From: Comamonas sp. KCTC 72670
GTDB taxonomy: Bacteria; Myxococcota; Myxococcia; Myxococcales; Myxococcaceae
Reading direction: 5' to 3'
Assembly (NCBI GenBank): GCA_014656495.1
Contig: BNCN01000001.1
Span: 620,001 to 684,000 of the forward strand
Length of the DNA: 64,000 bases
Shown here: positions 50,981 to 60,814 of the stretch, one piece after another
How the letters are laid out: each line of letters begins with the position of its first letter
How positions within the stretch are numbered: position 1 is the stretch's first letter
Notes under the pieces: model-generated
What the model was told of the DNA's origin: nothing
Database searches by the model: none
What the model saw: only the letters and a program-made list of their open reading frames with translations
Program-made: the position numbers and the translations under genes

Positions 50981-52945
50981 ATGGCCCTGACGCACGACGC
51001 GCTCATTCCCACGAAGGACGCCTTCCGCCGCAACGCCCACGTGAAGAGCCTGGAGGACTATCAGCGCCTCTACCGGCGCAGCCTCGAGCAGCCCGAGTCC
51101 TTCTGGAGCGAGATGGCCGAGCAGCTCACCTGGTTCCACAAGCCCGACTCCATCATGGACGTGGACGCCGAGCAGGTGGACTTCTCCTGGTTCGGCGGCG
51201 GCAAGATCAACGCGGCCTACAACTGTGTCGACCGGCACTCTAAGACGCGGCCCGGCAAGGTCGCCATCGTCTGGGCGAAGAACGAGCCGGGTGAGTACGA
51301 ATCCATCACCTACCGCGACCTCCAGCACCACGTGGGCCGCGTGGCCAACGTCCTCAAGGCGCACGGCGTGCGCAAGGGCGACCGCGTCTGCATCTATCTG
51401 CCCATGGTGCCGGAGCTGGCCTACACCATGCTCGCCTGCGCCCGCATCGGCGCGGTGCACTCGGTGGTGTTCGCCGGCTTCTCGTCGGAGGCGCTGCGCG
51501 AGCGCATCCTCGACTCGGGCGCCAAGGTGCTCGTCACCGCCAATGAAGGCCCGCGCGGTCCCAAGTTCGTGGCCACCAAGGCCATCGCCGACGAGGCCGT
51601 GGAGGGCCTGTCCCTGGTGCAGTCCATCCTCGTCGTGCGCCGCACGGGCAAGGAGGTGCCCATGCTCGACGGCCGCGACTACTGGCTGGACGCGGAGATG
51701 TCCAAGCACCGCGGCGTCTGTCCGGCCGAGTGGATGGATTCGGAGGACCCGCTCTTCATCCTCTACACGTCCGGCTCCACGGGGAAGCCCAAGGGCGTGC
51801 TGCACACCACGGGCGGCTACCTCGTCTACGCGGCCACCACGTTCCGCTACGTCTTCGACATCCAGCCGGACGATGTCTACTTCTGCGCGGCGGACCTGGG
51901 CTGGGTCACCGGCCACAGCTACATCCTCTACGGGCCGCTGATGAACGGCACCACCACGGTGATGTTCGAGTCCACGCCCACCTATCCGGACGCGGGCCGC
52001 CTCTGGCGCGTGGTGGATGACCTCAAGGCCAGCATCCTCTACACGGCGCCCACCGCGCTGCGCTCGCTCATCAAGGAGGGCGACGCGTGGGTGAAGGAGT
52101 CCTCGCGCCAGTCACTGCGCCTGCTGGGCAGCGTGGGCGAGCCCATCAACCCGGAGGTCTGGCGCTGGTACCACGACGTCGTCGGCGAGGGCCGCTGCCC
52201 CGTGGTGGACACGTGGTGGCAGACGGAGACGGGCGGCATCCTGATTGCGCCGCTACCGGGCGCCACGCCGTCCAAGCCGGGCTCGGCCACCCTGCCCTTC
52301 TTCGGCGTGGAGCCGGTGCTGGTGGACGACGAGGGCCGCGTCATCGAAGGCAACGGCGTCAGCGGCAACCTGTGCCTGGCGCGCTCGTGGCCCGGTCAGG
52401 CCCGCACGCTGTACGGGCACCACCAGCGCTTCAAGGAGACGTACTACGCGCGCTTCCCCAACCTCTACTTCACCGGCGACGGCTGCCGCCGCGACGAGGA
52501 TGGGTACTACTGGATTACCGGCCGCGTGGATGACGTGCTCAACGTGTCCGGCCACCGCCTGGGCACCGCCGAGGTGGAGAGCGCGCTCGTCGCCCACGAG
52601 GCCGTCGCCGAGGCCGCCGTGGTGGGCTTCCCGCACGACCTCAAGGGCACCGGCGTGTGCGCGTTCGTCACGGTGAAGCCGGACTGGCAGGAGTCCGGCT
52701 CCGAGCAGATGGTGGGCGCGCTCAAGGAGCAGGTCCGGCACGTCATCGGGCCCATCGCCACGCCGGACCGGGTGGTGCTGGTCAACGGCCTGCCGAAGAC
52801 GCGCTCAGGGAAGATTCTGCGCCGCATGCTCCGCAAGATTGCCTCGGGCGAGGTGGAGAACCTGGGTGACGCCTCCACCCTGGCGGACCCGGCGGTGCTC
52901 GACGAGCTGCTCGCGAAGGCCACCCCCACCCAGGCGAAGCGCTGA
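50981..52945 (+). CDS. acs: Acetyl-CoA synthetase (AMP-forming)
   Basis: 654 residues, normal length. It activates acetate to acetyl-CoA via acetyl-AMP. The P-loop-like YTSGSTGKPKG, the motif DTWWQTETGG, YFTGDGCRRDEDGYYWITGR, and the C-terminal acetylation-controlled lysine in PKTRSGKILRR are all present. The ATG at 50981 (MALTHDA) was chosen because AAGGA lies 8 nt upstream; an ATG at 50972 has no spacing for a ribosome site. It is 28 bp after the porin and 16 bp before DUF485, within a porin-acs-DUF485-actP operon for acetate scavenging. Confidence 0.97.
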   Translation: MALTHDALIPTKDAFRRNAHVKSLEDYQRLYRRSLEQPESFWSEMAEQLTWFHKPDSIMDVDAEQVDFSWFGGGKINAAYNCVDRHSKTRPGKVAIVWAKNEPGEYESITYRDLQHHVGRVANVLKAHGVRKGDRVCIYLPMVPELAYTMLACARIGAVHSVVFAGFSSEALRERILDSGAKVLVTANEGPRGPKFVATKAIADEAVEGLSLVQSILVVRRTGKEVPMLDGRDYWLDAEMSKHRGVCPAEWMDSEDPLFILYTSGSTGKPKGVLHTTGGYLVYAATTFRYVFDIQPDDVYFCAADLGWVTGHSYILYGPLMNGTTTVMFESTPTYPDAGRLWRVVDDLKASILYTAPTALRSLIKEGDAWVKESSRQSLRLLGSVGEPINPEVWRWYHDVVGEGRCPVVDTWWQTETGGILIAPLPGATPSKPGSATLPFFGVEPVLVDDEGRVIEGNGVSGNLCLARSWPGQARTLYGHHQRFKETYYARFPNLYFTGDGCRRDEDGYYWITGRVDDVLNVSGHRLGTAEVESALVAHEAVAEAAVVGFPHDLKGTGVCAFVTVKPDWQESGSEQMVGALKEQVRHVIGPIATPDRVVLVNGLPKTRSGKILRRMLRKIASGEVENLGDASTLADPAVLDELLAKATPTQAKR

Positions 52946-52961
52946 CCGGAGGAGATTCCAC

Positions 52962-53246
52962 ATGTCCACGAATCCAAACGAGGAAGCGCTGGAGGCGCTC
53001 GCGGCGGCGCGCTGGCGCGTGGCCGGGGTGCTCACGGTGACGACGCTGGTGGCCTACCTGGGCTTCATCCTCCTGGTGGCCTTCGACAAGCCGCTCATGG
53101 GGCGGCAAATCGCCCCGGGCCTGTCCATCGGCATCCTGCTGGGCGCGCTGGTCATCGTCGCGGCCTGGGCGCTGACGGGCATCTACATGCTGTGGGCGAA
53201 CGGGAAGTACGACCGCGCCCTGCACCAACTCCGCGGTGGGAAGTGA
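52962..53246 (+). CDS. DUF485 small membrane protein (YjcH type)
   Basis: 94 residues with two membrane helices ([18 protein letters not shown] and [24 protein letters not shown]). It ends in a positively charged YDRALHQLR segment, the DUF485 signature. This family is encoded between acs and actP in most proteobacteria. Its role in acetate uptake is presumed but unclear. A strong GGAG precedes the start. Confidence 0.94.
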   Translation: MSTNPNEEALEALAAARWRVAGVLTVTTLVAYLGFILLVAFDKPLMGRQIAPGLSIGILLGALVIVAAWALTGIYMLWANGKYDRALHQLRGGK

Positions 53247-53253
53247 GGCAGGC

Positions 53254-54891
53254 ATGAACCCGGCAGAGACGACGACGACGCAGCTCGGTCAGCCCAACGC
53301 GACGGCCATCCTCTTCTTCCTCCTCTTCGTTGGCATCACCCTGGCGATTACGTACTGGGCGGCGCGCAAGACGAAGACGACCTCGGAGTTCTTCGCCGCG
53401 GGCGGCGGCGTGAGCGCGGCGCAGAACGGCTTCGCGCTCGCGGGTGACTACATGAGCGCCGCGAGCTTCCTGGGCATCGCGGGCCTGGTGGCCACCTCTG
53501 GCTTCGACGGGCTCATCTACTCCGTGGGCTGGCTGGTGGGCTGGCCGGTGGTGACCTTCCTCATCGCCGAGCCCCTGCGCAACCTGGGCAAGTACACCTT
53601 CGCGGACGTGGTGGCCTACCGGCTCAAGCAGACGCCGGTGCGCCTGTCCGCGGCGGTGGGCACGCTCACGGTGGTCAGCTTCTATCTGATTGCCCAGATG
53701 GTGGGCGCCGGCAACCTCATCCACCTGCTGTTCGGCCTCTCCTACGAGACGGCGGTCATCATCGTGGGCGCGGTGATGATTCTCTACGTGCTCTTCGGCG
53801 GGATGATCGCCACCACATGGGTGCAGATCGTCAAGGCGGTGCTGCTGCTGGCGGGCGCCACGGGCCTGGCGGGCATGGTGCTGGCCAGGTTCGGCTTCAG
53901 CCCGCTGCGGCTGTTCAACGAGGCCGCCACCCAGTACGGCGCCGAGGTGCTGGCGCCCGGCAAGTTGGTGAACAATCCGCTGGAGGCCATCTCCCTGGGC
54001 GTGGCGCTGATGTTCGGCACCGCGGGCCTGCCGCACATCCTGATGCGCTTCTACACGGTGCCGGACGCGAAGGCGGCGCGCAGCAGCGTCTTCTACGCCA
54101 CGGGGCTCATCGGCTACTTCTACCTGGTGACGTTCATCCTGGGCTTCGGCGCGTCCGTGCTGGTGGGCCGCCAGGCGATCACCGGCGTGGACAAGGGCGG
54201 CAACATGGCGGCGCCCATGCTGGCCGAGGTGGTGGGCGGCACGGGCTTCCTGGGCTTCATCTCCGCCGTGGCCTTCGCCACGATTCTGGCGGTGGTGGCC
54301 GGCCTGACGCTGTCCGGCGCGGCGGCGCTGTCCCACGACTTGTGGTCCAGCGTGGTGCGCAAGGGGCAGGCGCCGGAGGCGGAGCAGCTCAAGGTGGCCC
54401 GGCTCGCCAGCCTCTTCCTGGGCGTGCTGGCCATCATCCTGGGCGTGGCCTTCAAGGGGCAGAACGTGGCCTTCATGGTGGGGCTGGCCTTCGCCATCGC
54501 GGCGAGCGCCAACTTCCCGGCGCTGCTCCTCTCCATGGCCTGGAAGAAGTTCACCACCTATGGCGCGGTGGCCAGCATGCTGACGGGCGCCTTCAGCTCG
54601 GTGCTCTTCATCTTCCTGTCGCCCACGGTGCAGGTGGACCTGCTGGGCAACACGTCCGCGCTGTTCCCGCTGCGAAACCCCGGCGTCATCACCATCCCCC
54701 TGGCCTTCATCGTGGGCGCGGTCGTGTCGCTGCTCTTCCCCGAGCACGAGTCCGCCGCCCGCTTCGCCGAGGTGAAGCACCGGATGCACGTGGGCGCGCC
54801 CCAGCCGGCCCCCGCGGCGGCGCCGGTGGCCTCGAAGCCGGGCTCCGACCTGCCCCACCCCGCCGCCACTGGCAGCGAGGCGAAGGCCTGA
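53254..54891 (+). CDS. actP: Acetate permease ActP (sodium:solute symporter family)
   Basis: 545 residues with about 13 membrane helices of the SSS family. The N-terminal [20 protein letters not shown] and [10 protein letters not shown] and the mid-protein [20 protein letters not shown] are ActP signatures. It imports acetate and other short-chain monocarboxylates with Na+. The ATG at 53254 was chosen for the AGGCAGG upstream; it begins 7 bp after DUF485. The C-terminal tail (residues about 515-545) is Ala/Pro-rich and not conserved. Confidence 0.95.
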   Translation: MNPAETTTTQLGQPNATAILFFLLFVGITLAITYWAARKTKTTSEFFAAGGGVSAAQNGFALAGDYMSAASFLGIAGLVATSGFDGLIYSVGWLVGWPVVTFLIAEPLRNLGKYTFADVVAYRLKQTPVRLSAAVGTLTVVSFYLIAQMVGAGNLIHLLFGLSYETAVIIVGAVMILYVLFGGMIATTWVQIVKAVLLLAGATGLAGMVLARFGFSPLRLFNEAATQYGAEVLAPGKLVNNPLEAISLGVALMFGTAGLPHILMRFYTVPDAKAARSSVFYATGLIGYFYLVTFILGFGASVLVGRQAITGVDKGGNMAAPMLAEVVGGTGFLGFISAVAFATILAVVAGLTLSGAAALSHDLWSSVVRKGQAPEAEQLKVARLASLFLGVLAIILGVAFKGQNVAFMVGLAFAIAASANFPALLLSMAWKKFTTYGAVASMLTGAFSSVLFIFLSPTVQVDLLGNTSALFPLRNPGVITIPLAFIVGAVVSLLFPEHESAARFAEVKHRMHVGAPQPAPAAAPVASKPGSDLPHPAATGSEAKA

Positions 54892-54913
54892 CGGACGGCG
54901 TTTCATGCCCCAG

Positions 54914-54939
54914 GGACACGGGTCGCCTACACTGGGCCC

Positions 54940-54945
<6 letters not shown>
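54914..54945 (+). promoter_or_regulatory. Inverted repeat covering the start codon of the K+ channel gene
   Basis: GGACACGGG (54914-54922) pairs perfectly with CCCGTGTCC (54937-54945), with a 14-nt loop. The right arm contains the predicted GTG start (54940-54942). It could end the acetate operon transcript, hide the channel start codon, or be an operator. Confidence 0.45.
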
Positions 54946-55767
<822 letters not shown>

Positions 55768-55924
55768 GCGCGCGTCTCGCACTGAAGGGACCTGCTCGTT
55801 CGACAGGGGCTGAGCGCCATCATGGCTGGCAGGAGACCGAACCAGCGGCCGTGGACGGTCGTTTCCTCTGCGGAGGCAAATCTTCTCCAGTGGCGCCCCT
55901 GGCCATGGCGCCCTGGAGGCAACC

Positions 55925-55969
55925 ATGCTCTTCCGCCAGCTCTTCGACGGAACTTCATCGACGTATACC
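55925..55969 (+). pseudogene. ETHE1-type persulfide dioxygenase, N-terminal 15 codons before IS insertion
   Basis: An ATG at 55925 with GGAGG upstream reads MLFRQLFDGTSSTYT, the canonical start of ETHE1-like beta-lactamase-fold dioxygenases, and stops being homologous at the IS66 end (55970). Joining it across the element to 57905 restores MLFRQLFDGTSSTYT-YLLGDEERG in frame with no lost base. The gene is therefore interrupted rather than eroded. Confidence 0.85.
55962..55969. repeat. Left copy of 8-bp target duplication CGTATACC
   Basis: CGTATACC at 55962-55969 directly abuts the left end of the IS; an identical copy abuts the right end at 57897-57904. Eight bases is the duplication size of the IS66 family. 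Confidence 0.92.
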
Positions 55970-55983
55970 GTAACCGTTCAGGG
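55970..55983 (+). repeat. Left terminal inverted repeat of the IS66 element
   Basis: GTAACCGTTCAGGG is the exact reverse complement of 57883-57896. Similarity ends after 14 bp. Confidence 0.92.
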
Positions 55984-56074
55984 AGGGATGGGCGGTTGAA
56001 GAAGGAGCAGGCCAGCAGCCGGCGGGAGGCTTGTCGCTCGCAGACGCGGCGAGGGACATGGGACATGGCCCGTC

Positions 56075-57457
56075 GTGGCAGAGGTCGACCCCAAGGATGC
56101 GCGCATCGCGGAACTCGAGCGTCAAGTCGAGGAGCTGACTCGACTGGTGCAGGAGTTGCGGGAGCAGTTGCGTCGCAACTCGGGCAATTCGAATCGGCCG
56201 CCGTCGAGCGACATGCCTGGGCAGAAGGCCGAGCGGCGCAGGCCGAGCGGGAGTGGGAAGAAGCGCGGTGGTCAGCCTGGACACGAAGGGCTGACACGCG
56301 CGCTGGTTGCCGAGGAGAAGGTGAGCGAGTTCAAGCACCTCTTCCCGGCGGCATGTGAGAATTGCTGGGCCCCCCTCTCAACCGAAGGCGGCACGCGGGA
56401 GCGGCACTACCAGTCGGTGGAGCTGCCGCCGCTCAAGGCCCATGTCACGCAGTGGGTGCGCCATGGCGTGGAGTGCTCCAGGTGCCAGCATGAGACGTGG
56501 GCAAGCACCGCGCCGATTCCGAGCTCGCCCTTTGGCCCGCGGCTGTCGGCCGTCGTTGGCCTTTTGACGGGCGTCTACCACCTGAGTCGGCGCTCGGCGG
56601 TGAGGCTTCTGGGGGATGTGCTGGGCATCGACATTTCGCTGGGGGCGGTGAGCGCCGTCGAGGCGCGCGTCAGCGAGACGGTGAAGCCCGCGGTGGACGA
56701 GGCCTGGGCCCAGGTGTTGTTGGCGCCGGTGAAGCACACGGACGGCACCGGTTGGCTTGAAGCCGGAGCGGCGCGCACGCTGTGGACCATCGCCACCTCG
56801 ATGGCCACCGTCTTCAAGATTCTGACGGACGGCAAGTCGCAGACGCTCGCGCCGCTCTTCGGCTCGAAGCTCGGCGTCCTTGTCAGCGACCGCGCCACCG
56901 CGCTGAATTTCTGGGCCATGCAGAAGCGGCAGGTGTGCTGGGCCCACCTCTTGAGAAAGGCCGTTTTCTTCTCGGAGCGGGACGGGCCCGCCGGAGCGAT
57001 TGGGCGCGAGCTGCTCGACTACATCGGCATCCTCTTCGACTATTGGGGGCGACTGCGCAGCGGCGAGTTGCAGCGCGACGCGCTGCGCGAGCGCATGGCC
57101 CCGGTGCGCACGCACGTGGAAGCCCTGCTCGAGCGCGCGGTGGCGCAGGGACTGCCGCATGTCTCCGGTTCCTGCGAGGACATCCTCGCGCACCGGGCGG
57201 CGCTGTGGACTTTCGTCGACAGGGACGACGTCGAGCCCACCAACAACCACGCGGAGCGCGAGCTGCGGGCCTTCGTGCTGTGGCGCAAGCGCAGCTTTGG
57301 CACGCGGTGCCCCCGGGGGAACCTCTTCGCCGAGCGGGTGATGACGGTGGCGCACACCGCCCGCAAGCAGCAGAAGAATGTGCTCGAATTCCTGACGGCC
57401 TGCGGCACCGCCGCACGGACGGGGGCGCCCCCGCCCTCCCTCTTCGCCGCGCCCTGA
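56075..57457 (+). CDS. tnpC: IS66-family transposase (TnpC)
   Basis: 460 residues, GTG start. Domain order is that of IS66 TnpC: an N-terminal leucine zipper (ARIAELERQVEELTRLVQEL), the NSGNSNRPPSSD motif, a zinc-finger C..C..C..C (CENCWAPL then CSRCQHE), and the DDE core. The core has HTDGTGW, LVSDRATAL and the catalytic Glu in NNHAERELRAF. The IS66_C tail follows. All catalytic residues are present, so the element may still move. It lies convergent with the small gene at 57461, 3 bp away. Confidence 0.95.
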   Translation: MAEVDPKDARIAELERQVEELTRLVQELREQLRRNSGNSNRPPSSDMPGQKAERRRPSGSGKKRGGQPGHEGLTRALVAEEKVSEFKHLFPAACENCWAPLSTEGGTRERHYQSVELPPLKAHVTQWVRHGVECSRCQHETWASTAPIPSSPFGPRLSAVVGLLTGVYHLSRRSAVRLLGDVLGIDISLGAVSAVEARVSETVKPAVDEAWAQVLLAPVKHTDGTGWLEAGAARTLWTIATSMATVFKILTDGKSQTLAPLFGSKLGVLVSDRATALNFWAMQKRQVCWAHLLRKAVFFSERDGPAGAIGRELLDYIGILFDYWGRLRSGELQRDALRERMAPVRTHVEALLERAVAQGLPHVSGSCEDILAHRAALWTFVDRDDVEPTNNHAERELRAFVLWRKRSFGTRCPRGNLFAERVMTVAHTARKQQKNVLEFLTACGTAARTGAPPPSLFAAP

Positions 57458-57460
57458 GCG

Positions 57461-57841
57461 CTACGCGGCCTTCTTTCCCATTGGGAAGTAGCGCGTCGCG
57501 TTTCGCTCGCCGGCGCTGCGCACTCGGCCCTCCTTCTTCAGGCGCATCATCGGCCGGTGCAGCGCCCGAGACTTCTCGCCCATGCGAGCGGTAAGGACAG
57601 CCATCGTCTCGCCCGGGCACGCCTGTACCGCTTCGAGCAGTCGCTCTGCGAGGTCGGCGACCGCGCTTGAGGGCCGCCGGACTCCCGTCCTTCTGCGCTG
57701 CGTTGCTACGCCTGGCGAGACGCTCAGCGTTGAGAATGCACGCTCCACCGCGGCCCTCACCTGGAGTTGTTGGGCCAGCAGGTGCTCGCGAACCAGTCTT
57801 TCAATCTTCGCTTCCAGCGTCGCGGGGGTTCTCGTGTGCAT
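57461..57841 (-). CDS. Small accessory protein of the IS66 element, winged-helix-like
   Basis: 126 residues starting MHTRTPATLEAKI. The N-terminal half is helical, and the middle is Arg/Ser-rich. The C-terminal part (ADLAERLLEAVQACPGETMAVLTARMG, then LHRPMMRLKKEGRVRSAGERNATRYF) has the shape of a winged helix with a basic recognition helix and a beta wing. It is encoded on the opposite strand inside the IS, an unusual position for an IS66 gene. It may regulate transposition or be a passenger. The function is unknown. Confidence 0.7.
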   Translation of the reverse strand: MHTRTPATLEAKIERLVREHLLAQQLQVRAAVERAFSTLSVSPGVATQRRRTGVRRPSSAVADLAERLLEAVQACPGETMAVLTARMGEKSRALHRPMMRLKKEGRVRSAGERNATRYFPMGKKAA

Positions 57842-57882
57842 ACACCACGGGTTGCACACCCCGACGACGGCCTCAACACCAC

Positions 57883-57896
57883 CCCTGAACGGTTAC
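57883..57896 (-). repeat. Right terminal inverted repeat of the IS66 element
   Basis: CCCTGAACGGTTAC at the right end mirrors the left terminus exactly over 14 bp. Confidence 0.92.
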
Positions 57897-57904
57897 CGTA
57901 TACC
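57897..57904. repeat. Right copy of 8-bp target duplication CGTATACC
   Basis: This is the identical partner of 55962-55969, directly after the IS right end. Removing the IS and one copy restores an open reading frame. Confidence 0.92.
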
Positions 57905-58573
57905 TATCTGCTCGGGGATGAGGAGCGAGGAACCGCGCTGCTCATCGACCCCGTGGCGGAGAAGGTTGAACGGGACCTCTCGCTGCTGCGGGAGCTGGGG
58001 CTCTCCCTCACCCACGTGCTCGACACGCATGTCCACGCGGACCACGTCACCGCGTCCGGGCTGCTTCGGGCTCGCACGGGCGCCAAGGTGGTCGGCGGCG
58101 CGGCCGGGGCTCCCTGCGCGGACATCCATGTCCAGCATGGCGACACGCTACGGACGGGGGCCTTCACCTTCCAGGTGCTCGGAACACCAGGGCACACCGA
58201 TGACAGCGTGAGCTATCTGCTGGGAGACCGCGTCTTCACTGGGGATGCACTGCTCATCCGGGGCAATGGCAGAACCGACTTCCAGAATGGCAATGCCGGC
58301 ACCCTGTACGACTCCATCACCCGGGTGCTGTTCTCGCTTCCAGACGAGACCCTCGTGTACCCCGCGCATGACTACAAGGGCATGACGGTGACGACCATCG
58401 GCGAGGAGAAGCGGCACAACCCACGCGTCGTGGGCCGGAGCCGTGAGGACTTCATCCAGCTCATGAACAACCTGGGCTTGCCCAAACCCAAGCTCATTGA
58501 CGTGGCCGTCCCCGCCAACCGCGCCTGTGGCCTCGCGATGCCGGACGGCGCCCACGACCGCCTCACGCACTGA
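57905..58573 (+). pseudogene. ETHE1-type persulfide dioxygenase, C-terminal part after IS insertion
   Basis: 222 codons continue the dioxygenase: YLLGDEERGTALLIDPV. The metal motif is H-x-H-x-D-H in DTHVHADHVTA. Further ligands are the His in TPGHTDDSVSYL, the Asp in FTGDALLI and the His in YPAHDYKGM. All Fe(II) ligands of ETHE1 persulfide dioxygenases are intact. The intact gene would encode 237 residues, oxidising glutathione persulfide in sulfide detoxification. The frame stays open leftward into the IS end, so an IS-initiated fusion protein is possible. A 5-bp hairpin (CCGGC/GCCGG at 58576-58589) follows the stop. Confidence 0.9.
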
Positions 58574-58675
58574 ACCCGGCGAAGGCCGGAGAGCACCCAT
58601 GCTCCAGCCGCTACGAAAGCACGGCACAAAAGACAGGGATGCTCCCAGGACATGCCCATTCACACACACCATCGT

Positions 58676-58924
58676 TCAGGGACATTCCGGCACGCAATCC
58701 ATGGCCACATCTCCCCATCCACTTTCCGTGCAGTAAACACACCAGCCCCTGGCACAAACATCAGCGCACTGCTGGCCACACTTATAGCTACATTCGCCAC
58801 ACAGGAGTGCGTTTGGAGGGAGCTCACCACAGTCCAAAGGCTCCTTGGGTCCATCCTCCCCCTTCGAGCCACAAGCGCTCACGAGAACCAAGACCAACAC
58901 CCGAGCGACTTTTCCCCATGTCAT
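58676..58924 (-). CDS. Small Cys-rich lipoprotein
   Basis: 82 residues. A lipoprotein signal (MTWGKVARVLVLVLVSAC, lipobox VSAC) is followed by a short mature chain with ten further cysteines, in DCGELPPNALLCGECSYKC, then GQQCADVCARGWCVYC and a final CVPEC. The spacing suggests several disulfides. I recognise no family. AGG lies 8 nt before the start. It converges with the broken ETHE1 gene. Base composition is lower in GC than neighbouring genes. Confidence 0.7.
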   Translation of the reverse strand: MTWGKVARVLVLVLVSACGSKGEDGPKEPLDCGELPPNALLCGECSYKCGQQCADVCARGWCVYCTESGWGDVAMDCVPECP

Positions 58925-59131
58925 GTTCGCACCTGTTTTCCGGAGGGCATCGACAACCCCTTACCATTGGCATGAATGGCTGCCCGCCAATGCCAGGGCC
59001 GTTCCCAGGACCATACCATCTGCGACCGCAGGGCAGGTACGTTGATGCCAACCGCACAACTCGGTGAAACATCAGCGAGAAAGCGGGCCCAGGAAGTTCA
59101 CTCCGCACCATGCTGGGTAGGATGCGGGTCC

Positions 59132-60700
59132 ATGCCTCGCACTGCGCACAGGCCGCTGGAAGTGGATGAGGAGAAGCTTGTCCTTCAGTTCCCCAGCCTG
59201 GATCGCAAGGCAGTGGGTGCGTTCTTCACGCCAGCACCATTGGCGGAACGCACACTCGCCCTCGCGCTCCAGCACGTGGGAGAAGGACCGCTCACGGTGG
59301 TGGACCCATCATGTGGCGCGGGGGCCTTCCTCACCGCCGCCGCACGGCTGCGGCCCGGCGTCCGGCTCTGCGGTCTGGAGCTGGACCCCGAGGTCTCCCG
59401 CCTGTGCCAGGCCCGCGTCCCCGAGGCCAAGGTGCACGCGGGCGACGCACTCCGGGATGGCCTGGAGCCCCTCCTCGCCACCACGCCGCCGGACCACAAG
59501 GAGCTGTGGGTCGGCAACCCGCCCTACAACGGCACCTCGTCCGTGCTGAAGGACCCGGCCACCTACGCCCGGCTGCGCGCGCTGCTCCCCCTGGCGCTGA
59601 TGCCCGGCACCAGCCTGCGCGACGACTTCGCCTTCTTCCTCCTCGTCGCCGCGCACCGGCTGGCCACGCGTCCGGGCGCGCTCGCCTTCATCACCCCGGC
59701 CAGCTTCCTCGACGCCTTCATGTACGCGCCGCTCCGGCAATCCCTGCTGGAGACGCTCTCCCTGCGCGAGGTCGTGGACCTGGGCCCCGGCGCCTTCGCG
59801 GGCACGCAGGTGAGGACCTGCATCACCGTGTGGAGCTCCCTCCCGGGCCCCCACTCGCCACCGCGCTTCGAGCGGCGCGGCAACGGCCAGTTCTTCGTCC
59901 CCGAGGCCCCCGAGTGGCGGCTCGCCCCCACCACCCCCGAGGCCTCCGCCCTGGACGCCCGCTGGCGCCAGAGCGGTGAACCGCTGACACGCCTCGTCCC
60001 GGTGAGCCTGCCCGGCGTGAAGACGCGCTTCGACGAGCTGCTCGTGGACGCGGACCCGGAGCGGCTGCTCACCCGCGTGAAGGACTTCGCGGCCACGCCC
60101 GAGGACGCCCTCACCGAGTTCGCCAAGGCGCACAACCTCCCCGACGCCCTGATGCCCAAGCTGCGAGCCCTGAAGGCCGGGCCGCCGCTGGAGGTGGACC
60201 CGAAGAACGTCCGGCCCTTCTACCGCTACGGCGGCGCGAGACACCGCGGCGCCGTGCCCCCCGAGGCCCGCGCGTACTGCTACCTGGACCGCAGGCTCGT
60301 CCCTCGAGGAGACCACCGGCTGCGCGGCGCCTATGACCCGCACCTGGGCGCGGTGAAGCTGCTCTTCAACGTGCGCGAGCTCCCCCTGTCCGCAGCGCTG
60401 CTGGAGGACGAGGGCTGCGTCCACGACCACCGCCACGCGCGCTTCGCCCCGCTCTACGTTCCGCAACGCCTGCGTGACGAGGGCCTGGGCCTCACCCGCT
60501 CCGTGAAGTCACTGGACGAGCTGGGCCCGCTGGTCCCCAACCTCTCGCCGCGGGGACTGGCGTGGGCCGAGAGCCTGGGAGGCCCCCTGCCCGCCTTCCG
60601 AGCGCTGGTGCGCTTCCTCAACAGCCCCGACGTGCAAGGCGTCTGGGCCCCGGCGTTCGGCGCCTCCCGGGTGGTGCCCGTCCCGCTCACGGAGGAGTGA
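59132..60700 (+). CDS. N6-adenine DNA methyltransferase, probably orphan
   Basis: 522 residues. The AdoMet loop is DPSCGAGAFLTAAA (about residue 55), followed by the acidic LCGLELDPEV. The catalytic motif NPPYN near residue 130 (WVGNPPYNGTSS) marks an N6-adenine methylase of the Eco57I/TaqI-like gamma type. The C-terminal ~250 residues are a variable target-recognition-like region. No restriction endonuclease or specificity subunit gene adjoins. It could be a regulatory orphan methylase, an rRNA/protein methylase relative, or a restriction-modification remnant. Confidence 0.85.
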   Translation: MPRTAHRPLEVDEEKLVLQFPSLDRKAVGAFFTPAPLAERTLALALQHVGEGPLTVVDPSCGAGAFLTAAARLRPGVRLCGLELDPEVSRLCQARVPEAKVHAGDALRDGLEPLLATTPPDHKELWVGNPPYNGTSSVLKDPATYARLRALLPLALMPGTSLRDDFAFFLLVAAHRLATRPGALAFITPASFLDAFMYAPLRQSLLETLSLREVVDLGPGAFAGTQVRTCITVWSSLPGPHSPPRFERRGNGQFFVPEAPEWRLAPTTPEASALDARWRQSGEPLTRLVPVSLPGVKTRFDELLVDADPERLLTRVKDFAATPEDALTEFAKAHNLPDALMPKLRALKAGPPLEVDPKNVRPFYRYGGARHRGAVPPEARAYCYLDRRLVPRGDHRLRGAYDPHLGAVKLLFNVRELPLSAALLEDEGCVHDHRHARFAPLYVPQRLRDEGLGLTRSVKSLDELGPLVPNLSPRGLAWAESLGGPLPAFRALVRFLNSPDVQGVWAPAFGASRVVPVPLTEE

Positions 60701-60814
60701 GGACTGCAAGGCAGTTGGCTCGGAGGCTCGCTTGCTTTCCACGGCGGCGGGCACGGGCAACCGCTAGTGTCCACCTTCGCTCCGTAGCGCCCTACCCAGG
60801 AGGAAGACACACCC

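Larger units (their letters stand above)
55970..57896 (+). mobile_element. Complete IS66-family insertion sequence (1,927 bp), tnpC-only type
   Basis: The element starts GTAACCGTTCAGGG (55970-55983) and ends CCCTGAACGGTTAC (57883-57896), perfect 14-bp inverted termini beginning GTAA as in IS66 elements. It is flanked by the 8-bp duplication CGTATACC. Cargo is one intact IS66 transposase (56075-57457) and a convergent small gene (57461-57841). The usual tnpA and tnpB are absent, as in the ISBst12-like subgroup. Exact ends and duplication, with no visible decay, point to recent insertion. Confidence 0.93.
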
